The notes under the pieces: model-generated
The model's input: the letters and a program-made list of their open reading frames with translations, nothing else
What the model was told of the DNA's origin: nothing
Databases searched by the model: none
Assembly: GCF_025961205.1 (NCBI RefSeq)
Contig: NZ_JAOQNH010000003.1
Coordinates: 640,501 to 704,500, forward strand
Direction: 5' to 3'
DNA length: 64,000 nt
From: Azospirillum fermentarium
GTDB lineage: Bacteria > Pseudomonadota > Alphaproteobacteria > Azospirillales > Azospirillaceae
In this document: piece by piece, positions 18,280 to 26,842 of the stretch
Numbering within the stretch: position 1 is the first letter of the stretch
Layout: each line of letters opens with the position of its first letter
Translations under genes and position numbers: made by a program

Positions 18280-21200
18280 ATGAGTCATTTCCTCGACCGC
18301 CTGATGTTCTTCAAGAAGAATGTCGGCACCTTCTCCAACGGCCACGGCGTGGTGACCCGCGAGGACCGAAGCTGGGAAGAGGCGTACCGCAACCGCTGGC
18401 GCCACGACAAGATCGTGCGCTCCACCCACGGGGTGAACTGCACCGGCTCGTGCTCGTGGAAGATCTACGTCAAGGGCGGCATCGTCACCTGGGAAACCCA
18501 GCAGACCGACTATCCCCGCACCCGCCCCGACCTGCCCAACCATGAGCCGCGCGGCTGCCAGCGCGGGGCCAGCTATTCCTGGTATCTGTATTCCGCCAAC
18601 CGGGTGAAATACCCGCTGATCCGCTCGCGGTTGATGAAGCTGTGGCGGGCGGCGCGGCGGACGCAGGATCCGGTGAACGCCTGGGCCTCCATCGTCGAAG
18701 ATCCGCAGCAGGCCCAATCCTACAAGTCGATCCGCGGCCAGGGCGGCTTCGTCCGCGCCACCTGGGACGAGGTGACGGAGATCATCGCCGCCGCCAACGC
18801 CTACACCGCCAAGACCTACGGCCCCGACCGTGTGGCCGGCTTCTCGCCGATCCCGGCCATGTCCATGGTGTCGTACGCCGCCGGAGCGCGCTATCTGTCG
18901 CTGATCGGCGGCACCTGTCTGTCGTTCTACGACTGGTATTGCGACCTGCCGCCGGCCAGCCCGCAGACCTGGGGCGAGCAGACCGACGTGCCGGAATCGG
19001 CGGACTGGTACAACTCCACCTTCCTGATGGTCTGGGGTTCCAACGTGCCGCAGACCCGCACGCCGGACGCCCATTTCTACACCGAGGTCCGCTACCGCGG
19101 CACCAAGAGCGTGGTGGTCACGCCCGACTATTCCGAAGCGTCCAAGTTCGCCGACCTGTGGCTGAACCCCAAGCAGGGCACCGACGCCGCCCTGGCCATG
19201 GCCATGGGCCATGTGGTGCTGAAGGAATTCCATCTGTCGGGCAAATCGGCATACTTCCGCGACTATTGCCGCCAGTACACCGACATGCCGTTCCTGGTGA
19301 AGCTGAAGCGGCAGGGCAACACTCTGGTGCCCGACCGTTTCGTGCGCACCTCCGACTTCGCCGACAAGCTGGGCCAGGACAACAACCCCGACTGGAAGAC
19401 GGTCGCCATCGACGAGACGACCGGCAAGGTGGTCGTGCCCGCCGGCTCCGTCGGCTTCCGCTGGGGTGAACAGGGCAAATGGAACCTGGAGGAAAAGGAT
19501 CACGCCGGCAACGGCACCGATCTGGCCCTGTCGCTGATCGACATCCGCGATGATGTGGCCGGCGTCGCCTTCCCCTATTTCGGCAACCGCAAGCACGACC
19601 ACTTCACCGGCACCGACCATGACTCGGTGCTGGTGCGCAACGTGCCGGTCAAGCGGCTGGACGCCGCCGAGGGCGAGATGCTGGTGGCCAGCGTCTACGA
19701 CCTGTTCATGGCCAACTACGGCATCGACCGCGGCCTGGGCGGCGGCAACGTCGCCGCGTCCTATGACGACGACCAGCCCTATACGCCCGCGTGGCAGGAA
19801 CGGATCACCGGCGTCAAGCGGGATCTGGTCATCACCACCGCCCGCGAGTTCGCCGACAACGCCGACAAGACCCGCGGCAAGTCCATGGTGATTTTGGGGG
19901 CCGCCCTCAATCACTGGTACCACATGGATATGAACTACCGCGGCATCATCAATCTGCTGGTGATGTGCGGCTGCATCGGCCAGTCGGGCGGCGGCTGGTC
20001 CCATTACGTGGGCCAGGAAAAGCTGCGCCCGCAATCGGGGTGGACGCCGCTGGCCTTCGGGCTGGACTGGGTGCGCCCGTCGCGGCAGATGAACGGCACC
20101 TCCTATTTCTACGCCCACACCGACCAGTGGCGGTACGAGAAGCTGTCGGTGGCCGAGATCCTGTCGCCGCTGGCCGACGCCAACGAATACGGCGGCAGCC
20201 TGATCGACTACAACGTGCGGGCCGAGCGCATGGGCTGGCTGCCCTCCTCGCCGCAGATGGAGACCAACCCGCTCCAGATCACCCGCGATGCCGCCAAGGC
20301 CGGCGCCGAGGTGAAGGACTACATGGTCAAGGGCCTGAAGGACGGCGGCCTGCGCCTGTCGTGCGAAGACCCGGACAACCCCAGGAACTACCCGCGCAAC
20401 CTGTTCGTCTGGCGTTCCAACCTGCTGGGGTCGTCGGGCAAGGGGCACGAGTATTTCCTCAAGCACCTGCTGGGCACCCACAACGGCGTGATGGGCAAGG
20501 ATCTGGGCCAGGAGGGCGAGGCCAAACCCACCGAAGTGGTGTGGCGCGACGACGCCCCGGCCGGAAAGCTGGACCTGCTGGTCACCATCGACTTCCGCAT
20601 GTCCACCACCTGCGTCTATTCCGACATCGTTCTGCCGACGGCCACGTGGTACGAGAAGAACGACCTCAACACCTCCGACATGCACCCCTTCATCCACCCG
20701 CTGACCGCCGCCGTCGATCCGGCGTGGGAAGCGCGGTCGGACTGGGAGATCTTCAAGGGCATCGCCAAGACGTTCTCCGACGTCGTGCCCGGCCATCTGG
20801 GCGTGGAAAAGGATGTGGTGCTGGTGCCGCTGATGCACGACACGCCGGGCGAACTGGGCCAGGCGCTGGACGTGAAGGACTGGAAGAAGGGCGAGACCGA
20901 TCCCATCCCCGGCAAGACCATGCCCGGCATGGTGGTGGTCGAACGCGACTATCCCAACACCTACAAGCGGTTCACCTCGCTCGGACCACTGATGTCCACG
21001 CTCGGCAACGGCGGCAAGGGCATGGGGTGGAAGACCGATGACGAAATCGAATTCCTGAAGGAGTTGAACGGGGTCGTCACCGAGGAAGGTCCGAGCCAGG
21101 GCCTGCCCCGCATCGACACCGACATCCACGCCGCGGAAGTCATCCTGACCCTGGCGCCGGAAACCAACGGCCACGTGGCGGTCAAGGCGTGGGAATCGCT

Positions 21201-22017
21201 GGGCAAGGCCACCGGCCTCGACCACACCCATCTGGCCATCCCGCGCGAGGACGACAAGATCCGCTTCCGCGACGTGGTGGCCCAGCCGCGCAAGATCATC
21301 TCCTCCCCCATCTGGTCGGGGCTGGAAAGCGAGAAGGTCAGCTACAACGCCTGCTACACCAACGTCCATGAACTGATCCCGTGGCGCACCCTGACCGGCC
21401 GCCAGCAGCTTTATCAGGATCACCCGTGGATGCGGGCGTTCGGCGAAGGCTTCTGCGTCTACCGCCCGCCGGTCGATCTGAAGACCGTCAAGCCGGTCAT
21501 CAACGTCAAGGACGACGGCCAGCCGCAACTGGTGCTGAACTGGATCACCCCGCACCAGAAATGGGGCATCCATTCCACCTACACCGACAACCTGCTGATG
21601 CTCACCCTGTCGCGCGGCGGCCCCATCGTGTGGATCGCCGAGGTGGATGCCAAGAAGGCCGGCATCGCCGACAACGACTGGATCGAGGTCTACAACGTCA
21701 ACGGCGCCATCGCCTGCCGCGCCGTGGTGTCCCAGCGCGTGCCGTCGGGCATGTGCATGATGTACCACGCCCAGGAAAAGATCGTGAACACCCCCGGTTC
21801 CAAGGTCACCGGGCACCGCGGCGGCATCCACAACTCGGTCACCCGCACGGTGACCAAGCCGACGCACATGATCGGCGGCTATGCCCAGCAATCCTACGGC
21901 TTCAACTATTACGGCACCGTCGGGGCCAACCGCGACGAATTCGTGATCGTCCGCAAGATGACCCAGGTGGACTGGATGGACGGATCCCCGGTCCAGCCCA
22001 TCCAGGCAGCGGAATAA
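18280..22017 (+). CDS. narG: NarG, respiratory nitrate reductase alpha (molybdenum) subunit
   Basis: A 1245-residue catalytic subunit reducing nitrate to nitrite on the cytoplasmic face of the membrane. The N-terminal FS0 cluster motif has the His ligand typical of NarG (H50, C54, C58 in THGVNCTGSC). The Mo-coordinating Asp is D222 in SFYDWYCDLP, at the same number as in the E. coli enzyme. The surrounding WGEQTDVPESADWYN and GSNVPQTRTPDAHF stretches are family hallmarks. Length is normal and the frame unbroken. It follows narK2 by about 40 bases and precedes narH by 34, with a good ribosome site before each. Confidence 0.98.
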   Translation: MSHFLDRLMFFKKNVGTFSNGHGVVTREDRSWEEAYRNRWRHDKIVRSTHGVNCTGSCSWKIYVKGGIVTWETQQTDYPRTRPDLPNHEPRGCQRGASYSWYLYSANRVKYPLIRSRLMKLWRAARRTQDPVNAWASIVEDPQQAQSYKSIRGQGGFVRATWDEVTEIIAAANAYTAKTYGPDRVAGFSPIPAMSMVSYAAGARYLSLIGGTCLSFYDWYCDLPPASPQTWGEQTDVPESADWYNSTFLMVWGSNVPQTRTPDAHFYTEVRYRGTKSVVVTPDYSEASKFADLWLNPKQGTDAALAMAMGHVVLKEFHLSGKSAYFRDYCRQYTDMPFLVKLKRQGNTLVPDRFVRTSDFADKLGQDNNPDWKTVAIDETTGKVVVPAGSVGFRWGEQGKWNLEEKDHAGNGTDLALSLIDIRDDVAGVAFPYFGNRKHDHFTGTDHDSVLVRNVPVKRLDAAEGEMLVASVYDLFMANYGIDRGLGGGNVAASYDDDQPYTPAWQERITGVKRDLVITTAREFADNADKTRGKSMVILGAALNHWYHMDMNYRGIINLLVMCGCIGQSGGGWSHYVGQEKLRPQSGWTPLAFGLDWVRPSRQMNGTSYFYAHTDQWRYEKLSVAEILSPLADANEYGGSLIDYNVRAERMGWLPSSPQMETNPLQITRDAAKAGAEVKDYMVKGLKDGGLRLSCEDPDNPRNYPRNLFVWRSNLLGSSGKGHEYFLKHLLGTHNGVMGKDLGQEGEAKPTEVVWRDDAPAGKLDLLVTIDFRMSTTCVYSDIVLPTATWYEKNDLNTSDMHPFIHPLTAAVDPAWEARSDWEIFKGIAKTFSDVVPGHLGVEKDVVLVPLMHDTPGELGQALDVKDWKKGETDPIPGKTMPGMVVVERDYPNTYKRFTSLGPLMSTLGNGGKGMGWKTDDEIEFLKELNGVVTEEGPSQGLPRIDTDIHAAEVILTLAPETNGHVAVKAWESLGKATGLDHTHLAIPREDDKIRFRDVVAQPRKIISSPIWSGLESEKVSYNACYTNVHELIPWRTLTGRQQLYQDHPWMRAFGEGFCVYRPPVDLKTVKPVINVKDDGQPQLVLNWITPHQKWGIHSTYTDNLLMLTLSRGGPIVWIAEVDAKKAGIADNDWIEVYNVNGAIACRAVVSQRVPSGMCMMYHAQEKIVNTPGSKVTGHRGGIHNSVTRTVTKPTHMIGGYAQQSYGFNYYGTVGANRDEFVIVRKMTQVDWMDGSPVQPIQAAE

Positions 22018-22051
22018 CAGCGGCCACCGCGAGACCAAGGAGCACATTCTC

Positions 22052-23569
22052 ATGAAGATCCGCGCGCAAATCGCGATGGTCCTGAACCTGGACAAATGCA
22101 TCGGCTGCCACACCTGCTCGGTGACCTGCAAGAACGTCTGGACCTCACGCGAGGGCGTCGAATACGCCTGGTTCAACAACGTCGAAACCAAGCCCGGCGT
22201 CGGCTATCCCAAGGAATGGGAGAATCAGGACAAATGGAAGGGCGGCTGGGTCCGTAACGCCGACGGTAAGCTGGAGCCGCGCATCGGCGGCAAGTGGCGG
22301 GTGCTGGCGAACATCTTCGCCAACCCCGACCTGCCGGAAATCGACGACTATTACGAACCCTTCACCTTCGACTACCAGAACCTCCAGACCGCACCGGAAG
22401 GCAAGACCATGCCCACGGCGCGCCCCGTCTCGCTGATCACCGGCGAGAAAATGGACAAGATCAACTGGGGGCCGAACTGGGAAGAAATCCTGGGCGGCGA
22501 GTTCGAAAAACGGTCCAAGGACAAGAATTTCGACGGCATCCAGAAGGAAATCTACGGCCAGTTCGAAAACACCTTCATGATGTACCTGCCGCGCCTGTGC
22601 GAGCATTGCCTCAATCCGGCGTGCGTGGCCTCCTGCCCCTCCGGCTCCATCTACAAGCGCGAGGAGGACGGCATCGTCCTGGTCGATCAGGACAAGTGCC
22701 GCGGCTGGCGCATGTGCGTGTCCGGCTGCCCCTATAAGAAGATCTATTACAACTGGCAGTCGGGCAAGGCGGAGAAGTGCACCTTCTGCTTCCCGCGCAT
22801 CGAGGTGGGCCAGCCCACCGTGTGCTCGGAAACCTGCGTCGGGCGCATCCGCTATCTGGGGGTGGTGCTGTACGACGCCGACCGCATCGAGACGGCGGCC
22901 AGCGTCACCGACGAGCGCAACCTTTACAAATCGCAGCTCGACATCTTCCTGGATCCCAAGGATCCCGGCGTCATCGAGCAGGCCCGCAAGGACGGCGTGC
23001 CGGACGCGTGGCTGGAGGCCGCCCGCCAGTCGCCCATCTGGAAGATGGCCATGGAATGGAAGGTGGCGCTGCCGCTCCACCCCGAATACCGCACGCTGCC
23101 GATGGTCTGGTACATCCCGCCGCTGTCACCGATCCAGGGTGCCGCCGAACAGGGGCACATCGGCTTCAAGGACGGGCTGCCCGACCTCGACTCCCTGCGC
23201 ATCCCGGTCAAGTACCTCGCCAACCTGCTGACGGCGGGCGACGAGCAGCCGGTGCGCGACGCGCTGACCCGCATGTTCGCCATGCGCGTCTACCAGCGCG
23301 GCCGCCACGTGGACGGCACCTTGAACAAGGACGTGCTGCGCGCCGCCAATCTCACCGCCCATCAGGTGGAGGAAATGTACAGCCTGATGGCCATCGCCAA
23401 TTACGAGGACCGCTTCGTCATCCCGACGACGCACCGCGAATACGCCGAAAACACCTTCGACCTGCGCGGCACCTGCGGCTTCAGCTTCGGCAACGGCTGC
23501 GCCGACGGCGTGACGCCGGCCGGGCTGTTCGGGGCGAAGAAGACCAAGGCACCGGAGGGCGTGAAATGA
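22052..23569 (+). CDS. narH: NarH, respiratory nitrate reductase beta (iron-sulfur) subunit
   Basis: A 505-residue electron-transfer subunit with four Cys clusters: CIGCHTCSVTCKNVW, CEHCLNPACVASCPSG, CRGWRMCVSGCPYKK and CTFCFPRIEVGQPTVCSETC. The Trp replacing one Cys in CRGWRMC is the normal [3Fe-4S] variation of NarH. It links NarI haem to NarG molybdenum. The stop is overlapped by the narJ start (ATGA). The last codons lie in the first copy of a 24-bp tandem duplication that spans the junction. Confidence 0.98.
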   Translation: MKIRAQIAMVLNLDKCIGCHTCSVTCKNVWTSREGVEYAWFNNVETKPGVGYPKEWENQDKWKGGWVRNADGKLEPRIGGKWRVLANIFANPDLPEIDDYYEPFTFDYQNLQTAPEGKTMPTARPVSLITGEKMDKINWGPNWEEILGGEFEKRSKDKNFDGIQKEIYGQFENTFMMYLPRLCEHCLNPACVASCPSGSIYKREEDGIVLVDQDKCRGWRMCVSGCPYKKIYYNWQSGKAEKCTFCFPRIEVGQPTVCSETCVGRIRYLGVVLYDADRIETAASVTDERNLYKSQLDIFLDPKDPGVIEQARKDGVPDAWLEAARQSPIWKMAMEWKVALPLHPEYRTLPMVWYIPPLSPIQGAAEQGHIGFKDGLPDLDSLRIPVKYLANLLTAGDEQPVRDALTRMFAMRVYQRGRHVDGTLNKDVLRAANLTAHQVEEMYSLMAIANYEDRFVIPTTHREYAENTFDLRGTCGFSFGNGCADGVTPAGLFGAKKTKAPEGVK

Positions 23570-23595
23570 ACGGCACCGGAGAGCGTGACATGAAA
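23548..23595 (+). repeat. 24-bp tandem duplication carrying ribosome site and start codon at the narH-narJ junction
   Basis: Bases 23548-23571 and 23572-23595 are consecutive direct repeats differing at 3 of 24 positions. Each copy holds a Shine-Dalgarno element (GGAGGG or GGAGAG) and an ATG in the same frame. The duplication therefore gives narJ two in-frame initiation sites eight codons apart. Confidence 0.9.
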
Positions 23596-24267
23596 CGCTG
23601 CGACACCGTCAAGGCGTTGGGGATGCTGCTGACCTATCCCAGCGAGGATCTGGTGGCCGCCCGCACCGACATCCAGCAGGTCATCACCGGGGAGGGGCTG
23701 CTCAGCCGCCCCGTCCTGGCCCAGGTGGGGGCGCTGGTCCGCGCCCTGGGCGACACCGACCTGTACGACCTGCAGGAACGCTACATCCAGCTTTTCGACC
23801 GCAGCCGCACCCTGTCGCTGCATCTCTACGAGCATGTCCACGGCGAATCCCGCGAGCGCGGCCCCGCCATGGTCAATCTCCGCGAGATCTACCGCAGCTA
23901 CGGCTTCGAGATCGACAGCCGCGAGCTGCCCGACTTCCTGCCCATGCTGTGCGAGTTCCTGTCGCAGGTGCCGGAAGCCACGGCGCGGGAGATCCTGGGC
24001 GAGGCGCGGGTGGTGCTGGACGCCCTGTGCGTCCGGCTGGAGGAGCGCGCCAGCCCGTATGCCGGCGTGCTGGCCGCCCTGGCCGAGTTGACCGGCGCCC
24101 CCGCCGACGCCACCGCGGTGGCCGCCCACATCAAGGCCGAGGGCGAGGACGACGACGCCGGCGACCTGGACGCCATGGACCGCATCTGGGAGGAAGCGTC
24201 GGTCGCCTTCGGCGCCGGCGACGCCATGGCGGGGGCCTGCCCCCTGGTTCAATCCCCGCAGGCCTGA
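23566..24267 (+). CDS. narJ: NarJ, assembly chaperone of nitrate reductase
   Basis: A 233-residue acidic helical protein of the TorD/DmsD/NarJ chaperone family. It binds apo-NarG for molybdenum cofactor insertion and membrane attachment. Family marks are KALGMLLTYPSED, LYDLQERYIQLFDRSR and SLHLYEHVHGESRERG. The ATG at 23566 overlaps the narH stop. A second in-frame ATG at 23590 has an equally good ribosome site because both lie in a tandem duplication; starting there gives 225 residues and an N-terminus (MKRCDTVKALG) more like other NarJ proteins. The C-terminal 40 residues are very acidic. Confidence 0.95.
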   Translation: MNGTGERDMKRCDTVKALGMLLTYPSEDLVAARTDIQQVITGEGLLSRPVLAQVGALVRALGDTDLYDLQERYIQLFDRSRTLSLHLYEHVHGESRERGPAMVNLREIYRSYGFEIDSRELPDFLPMLCEFLSQVPEATAREILGEARVVLDALCVRLEERASPYAGVLAALAELTGAPADATAVAAHIKAEGEDDDAGDLDAMDRIWEEASVAFGAGDAMAGACPLVQSPQA

Positions 24268-24294
24268 CGCCGCGGCACACGGAAGACGTTCCCC

Positions 24295-24984
24295 ATGTCC
24301 TATCTTCACACCCTTCTGTTCGGTTACGCCCCCTATGTGGCGCTGACCGTGTTCCTGGCGGGCAGCCTGATCCGTTTCGACCGCGAGCAGTACACATGGC
24401 GGTCCGGCTCCAGCCAGATGCTGCGCAAGCAGTCGCTGCAGCTCGGGTCCAACCTGTTCCATGTCGGCATCCTGCTGCTGTTCATGGGCCATTTCTTCGG
24501 CCTGCTGACCCCGCCGGAGGTCTATCACGCCTTCGGCCTGTCGGTGGGGGCCAAGCAGTGGCTGGCGATCATCGCCGGCTCGGTGTTCGGCACCGTCTGC
24601 TTCATCGGGCTGACGCTGCTGCTGCACCGCCGCCTGACCGACGCGCGCATCCGCAAGACCTCAAGCCCGATGGATCTGGTGATCCTGGGCGTGCTGTGGG
24701 TGCAGCTCGTGCTGGGGCTGGCCACCATCCCGGCATCCATCGCCCATTCCGACGGCGGCACCATGCTGGCCCTGGCCGACTGGGCGCAGCGGATCGTCAC
24801 CTTCCGCGCCGGTGCGGCGGAGGCCGTGGCCGACGTGGGCCTGGTCTACAAGCTGCATCTGGTGCTGGGCATGGTGATGGTCCTGCTCTTCCCCTTCTCG
24901 CGGCTGGTGCACATCTGGTCCGCCCCGGTCTGGTATCTGGGCCGGCGCTATCAGGTGGTGCGCACCCGCTTCCGCCACGGCTGA
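24295..24984 (+). CDS. narI: NarI, respiratory nitrate reductase gamma (cytochrome b) subunit
   Basis: A 229-residue membrane protein with five predicted helices that oxidises ubiquinol and passes electrons to NarH through two b haems. Candidate haem ligands are the His residues in HVGILLLFMGH (helix 2) and in HLVLGMVMVLLFPFSRLVH (helix 5), arranged as in the family. The N-terminal LFGYAPYVALTVFLAG and the YTWRSGSSQ loop are typical. It lies 27 bases after narJ and closes the core nar operon. Confidence 0.97.
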   Translation: MSYLHTLLFGYAPYVALTVFLAGSLIRFDREQYTWRSGSSQMLRKQSLQLGSNLFHVGILLLFMGHFFGLLTPPEVYHAFGLSVGAKQWLAIIAGSVFGTVCFIGLTLLLHRRLTDARIRKTSSPMDLVILGVLWVQLVLGLATIPASIAHSDGGTMLALADWAQRIVTFRAGAAEAVADVGLVYKLHLVLGMVMVLLFPFSRLVHIWSAPVWYLGRRYQVVRTRFRHG

Positions 24985-25021
24985 GCCGTACTACCCAACG
25001 TCGGTCATTCAGGAGCGTGTC

Positions 25022-25795
25022 ATGACGATCAGCGTGAACGGTGCGGCCATCAGCAGCGGCGCCATCGACCGGGAGGTCCAGTATCACCCGGCCCCCACCC
25101 TGGAGGAGGCCCGGTTCGCGGCGGCCCGTGCGCTGGTCGTCCGGCACCTGCTGCTGGCCGAAGCCGGACGGGCGGAGGCGGCAGACAACGCCGCGGATGA
25201 CGCGGAGGAGGAGGCCGCCATCCAGGCCGTCCTAAGCCGGGCCATCACCCTGCCCGACCCGGACGAGGACACCTGCCGCCGCTATTACGCCAACAACCCG
25301 GACCGTTTCCGCAGCCCGGACATCTTCGAGGCGTGCCACATCCTCTTCCCCGCCCGCCCCGGCGACGAGGCCGCCCGGACCGCCGCCCGGCAAAAGGCGC
25401 TGGACACCATCCGCATCCTGACCGCCGAGCCGGAACGCTTCGCCGAACTGGCCCTCACCCTGTCCGCCTGCCCGTCCGGGGCGGTGGGCGGCAGCCTGGG
25501 GCAGGTCAGCCGGGGGCAGACCACGCCGGAACTGGAGACGTTCTTCTACAACCTGATGCCGGGCACCCTGTGCCCGGTGCCGGTGCCGACCCCCTACGGC
25601 TATCACGTGCTGCGGCTCGACCGCCGCGCGTTCGGACGCCCCCTGCCCTTCGAGGTGGTCCACGCCACCATCGCCGCCCACTTGCGGCAGGCGTCGTGGC
25701 AGCGGGCGGTCCACCAGTACGTTTCCCTGCTGGTGGGACAGGCCCGGATCGACGGCATCGACCTCGGCGGTGCCACGTCGCCGCTGGTGCAGTGA
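25022..25795 (+). CDS. Parvulin-type peptidyl-prolyl isomerase linked to the nar operon
   Basis: A 257-residue protein. The N-terminal 80 residues are a helical SurA/NifM-like segment (ALVVRHLLLAEAGR). Residues 95-205 are a PpiC rotamase domain: EACHILFPAR, then LALTLSACPSGAVGGSLGQV, and GYHVLRLDRR. No signal peptide is seen, so it is probably cytoplasmic. Parvulins of this layout recur after narGHJI in proteobacteria, suggesting help in folding Nar subunits, in analogy to NifM for nitrogenase. The ATG has AGGAG eight bases upstream. It sits 37 bases after narI and is probably cotranscribed. Confidence 0.85.
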   Translation: MTISVNGAAISSGAIDREVQYHPAPTLEEARFAAARALVVRHLLLAEAGRAEAADNAADDAEEEAAIQAVLSRAITLPDPDEDTCRRYYANNPDRFRSPDIFEACHILFPARPGDEAARTAARQKALDTIRILTAEPERFAELALTLSACPSGAVGGSLGQVSRGQTTPELETFFYNLMPGTLCPVPVPTPYGYHVLRLDRRAFGRPLPFEVVHATIAAHLRQASWQRAVHQYVSLLVGQARIDGIDLGGATSPLVQ

Positions 25796-25826
25796 CGGCG
25801 CGCCGGGAAAGGAAGGAAACTCGGCC

Positions 25827-26657
25827 ATGGCCACCCGTGACGGCGATCCCCTGCTCCACCTGCTGGAAGGCTTCGAGGAATTCCGGCTGTCCAGCCTGCG
25901 GAGCAACCCCGGCCTGTTCCGCCGGCTGGCGCAGGAGGGGCAGTCGCCCAAGGTGCTGGTCATCGGCTGCTCCGATTCCCGCGTCGATCCGGCGATCCTG
26001 ACCCACTGCCAGCCGGGCGACCTGTTCGTCGTGCGCAACGTGGCGGCCATCGTGCCGCCCTATGAGCGGGACGGGCGTCACCACGGCACCAGTTCGGCGC
26101 TGGAATTCGGCGTCCGCTCGTTGCGGGTCGAGCACGTCATCGTGCTGGGCCACGCCGCGTGCGGCGGCGTGCGGGCGCTGGCGGAAGGAACCGGCGCCGG
26201 CCCCGGCGCGGGTTTCGAATTCCTCGCCGATTGGGTGGGCATCGCCGCCGAGGCGCGGGCGGCGGTGGAAACCGCCCTGCACGCCGCCCCGGACGGGCGG
26301 CGGCGGCGGGTTCTGGAACAGGCCACCGTGCTGCTGTCCCTGCGCAACCTGCTGGGCTATCCCTGGGTGCGGGAACGGGTGGAGTCGGGGCTGCTGACGC
26401 TGCACGGCTGGTATTTCGACATCCACGACGGCGAACTGATGGCCTTCGACGCCGAAGCCCTGCGGTTCCTGGCGGTGCGGGGGCGGCTGGAAGGCATGCC
26501 CCTGGGCCTGCGCCCCTGCGTCCGGGGGTGCGGGTGCGGCACCGGGGTGGATCTGCACGCCTTCACCAGCGCCGAAGCGCTGCGCGAGGTGCCGTGGGCG
26601 AAGCCTTCCACCACAGCAAAAAAGAATCCATCCGCGGGAAAAATTGCTGAAGCTTGA
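25827..26657 (+). CDS. Beta-class carbonic anhydrase
   Basis: A 276-residue enzyme hydrating CO2 to bicarbonate. Zinc ligands and the catalytic dyad are clear: C48-x-D50-x-R52 in GCSDSRVD, and H109-x2-C112 in GHAACGGV. A region after the core has three clustered Cys (C231, C235 and C237 in CVRGCGCG), which are not part of the known active site. GGAAGGAAA precedes the ATG at 25827. It follows the PPIase by 31 bases, so it probably belongs to the nar transcript. Its stop codon TGA lies inside the Fnr half-site TTGAC of the next promoter. The family role is firm; why it travels with nitrate respiration is unknown, with CO2/bicarbonate or pH balance as possibilities. Confidence 0.93.
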   Translation: MATRDGDPLLHLLEGFEEFRLSSLRSNPGLFRRLAQEGQSPKVLVIGCSDSRVDPAILTHCQPGDLFVVRNVAAIVPPYERDGRHHGTSSALEFGVRSLRVEHVIVLGHAACGGVRALAEGTGAGPGAGFEFLADWVGIAAEARAAVETALHAAPDGRRRRVLEQATVLLSLRNLLGYPWVRERVESGLLTLHGWYFDIHDGELMAFDAEALRFLAVRGRLEGMPLGLRPCVRGCGCGTGVDLHAFTSAEALREVPWAKPSTTAKKNPSAGKIAEA

Positions 26658-26695
26658 CCACAATCAAGTGACCGCAGGAAATAAGACCATATAAT
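26654..26695 (+). promoter_or_regulatory. Class II Fnr promoter for the leader RNA and ubiTUV
   Basis: The Fnr box TTGACCACAATCAA (26654-26667) is followed by a perfect -10 hexamer TATAAT at 26690-26695. With the box at -41.5 the start falls at about 26702, seven bases after the -10, which is ideal class II spacing. It is the clearest promoter in the window. Confidence 0.88.
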
Positions 26696-26701
26696 CATGG
26701 A

Positions 26702-26800
26702 CGAAAGACGCCCTCTCTCACGTCTTTCTCTCCACGAGGATAGCAGACTTACGTCACGAAAACTCCCTTCCGGCGCCACGCCGGAAGGGCTTTCTTTCTG
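26702..26800 (+). ncRNA. Candidate Fnr-dependent small RNA or attenuator leader
   Basis: From the predicted start near 26702, about 99 bases run to a strong terminator. The 5' end folds into a perfect 8-bp hairpin (GAAAGACG 26703-26710 with CGTCTTTC 26721-26728) with a CU-rich loop CCCTCTCTCA. TCTCTCC (26727-26733) follows, overlapping the stem by two bases; it is complementary to GGAGAGA-type ribosome sites. A central unpaired stretch and a terminator hairpin complete the usual layout of a regulatory sRNA. No start codon with a ribosome site is seen inside. It may be a free sRNA, a ubiT attenuator, or both. Confidence 0.5.
26765..26799 (+). terminator. Strong intrinsic terminator before ubiT
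   Basis: CCCTTCCGGCG (26765-26775) and CGCCGGAAGGG (26779-26789) pair perfectly over 11 bp with a three-base loop. CTTTCTTTCT follows as a T-rich tail. It lies downstream of the Fnr promoter and 44 bases upstream of the ubiT ATG, so it would end a short leader transcript. Confidence 0.75.
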
Positions 26801-26842
26801 ACTGCCACCTTGTGGCGATTTTCATTCCGAAAGGCCCCGCTC

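Noticed and set aside
18262-22191. A 1309-codon open frame on the strand opposite narG, with similar very long antisense frames opposite the hybrid kinase (10160-13795) and the RND pump (50799-54098).
   Set aside because: These arise from GC-rich codon bias in the sense gene. Their translations are low-complexity His/Gly/Arg/Val strings without domains, and the sense genes are certain.
26810-26842. TTG start for ubiT adding 11 residues.
   Set aside because: Rare start codon without a ribosome site, and the extra residues are not typical of UbiT.
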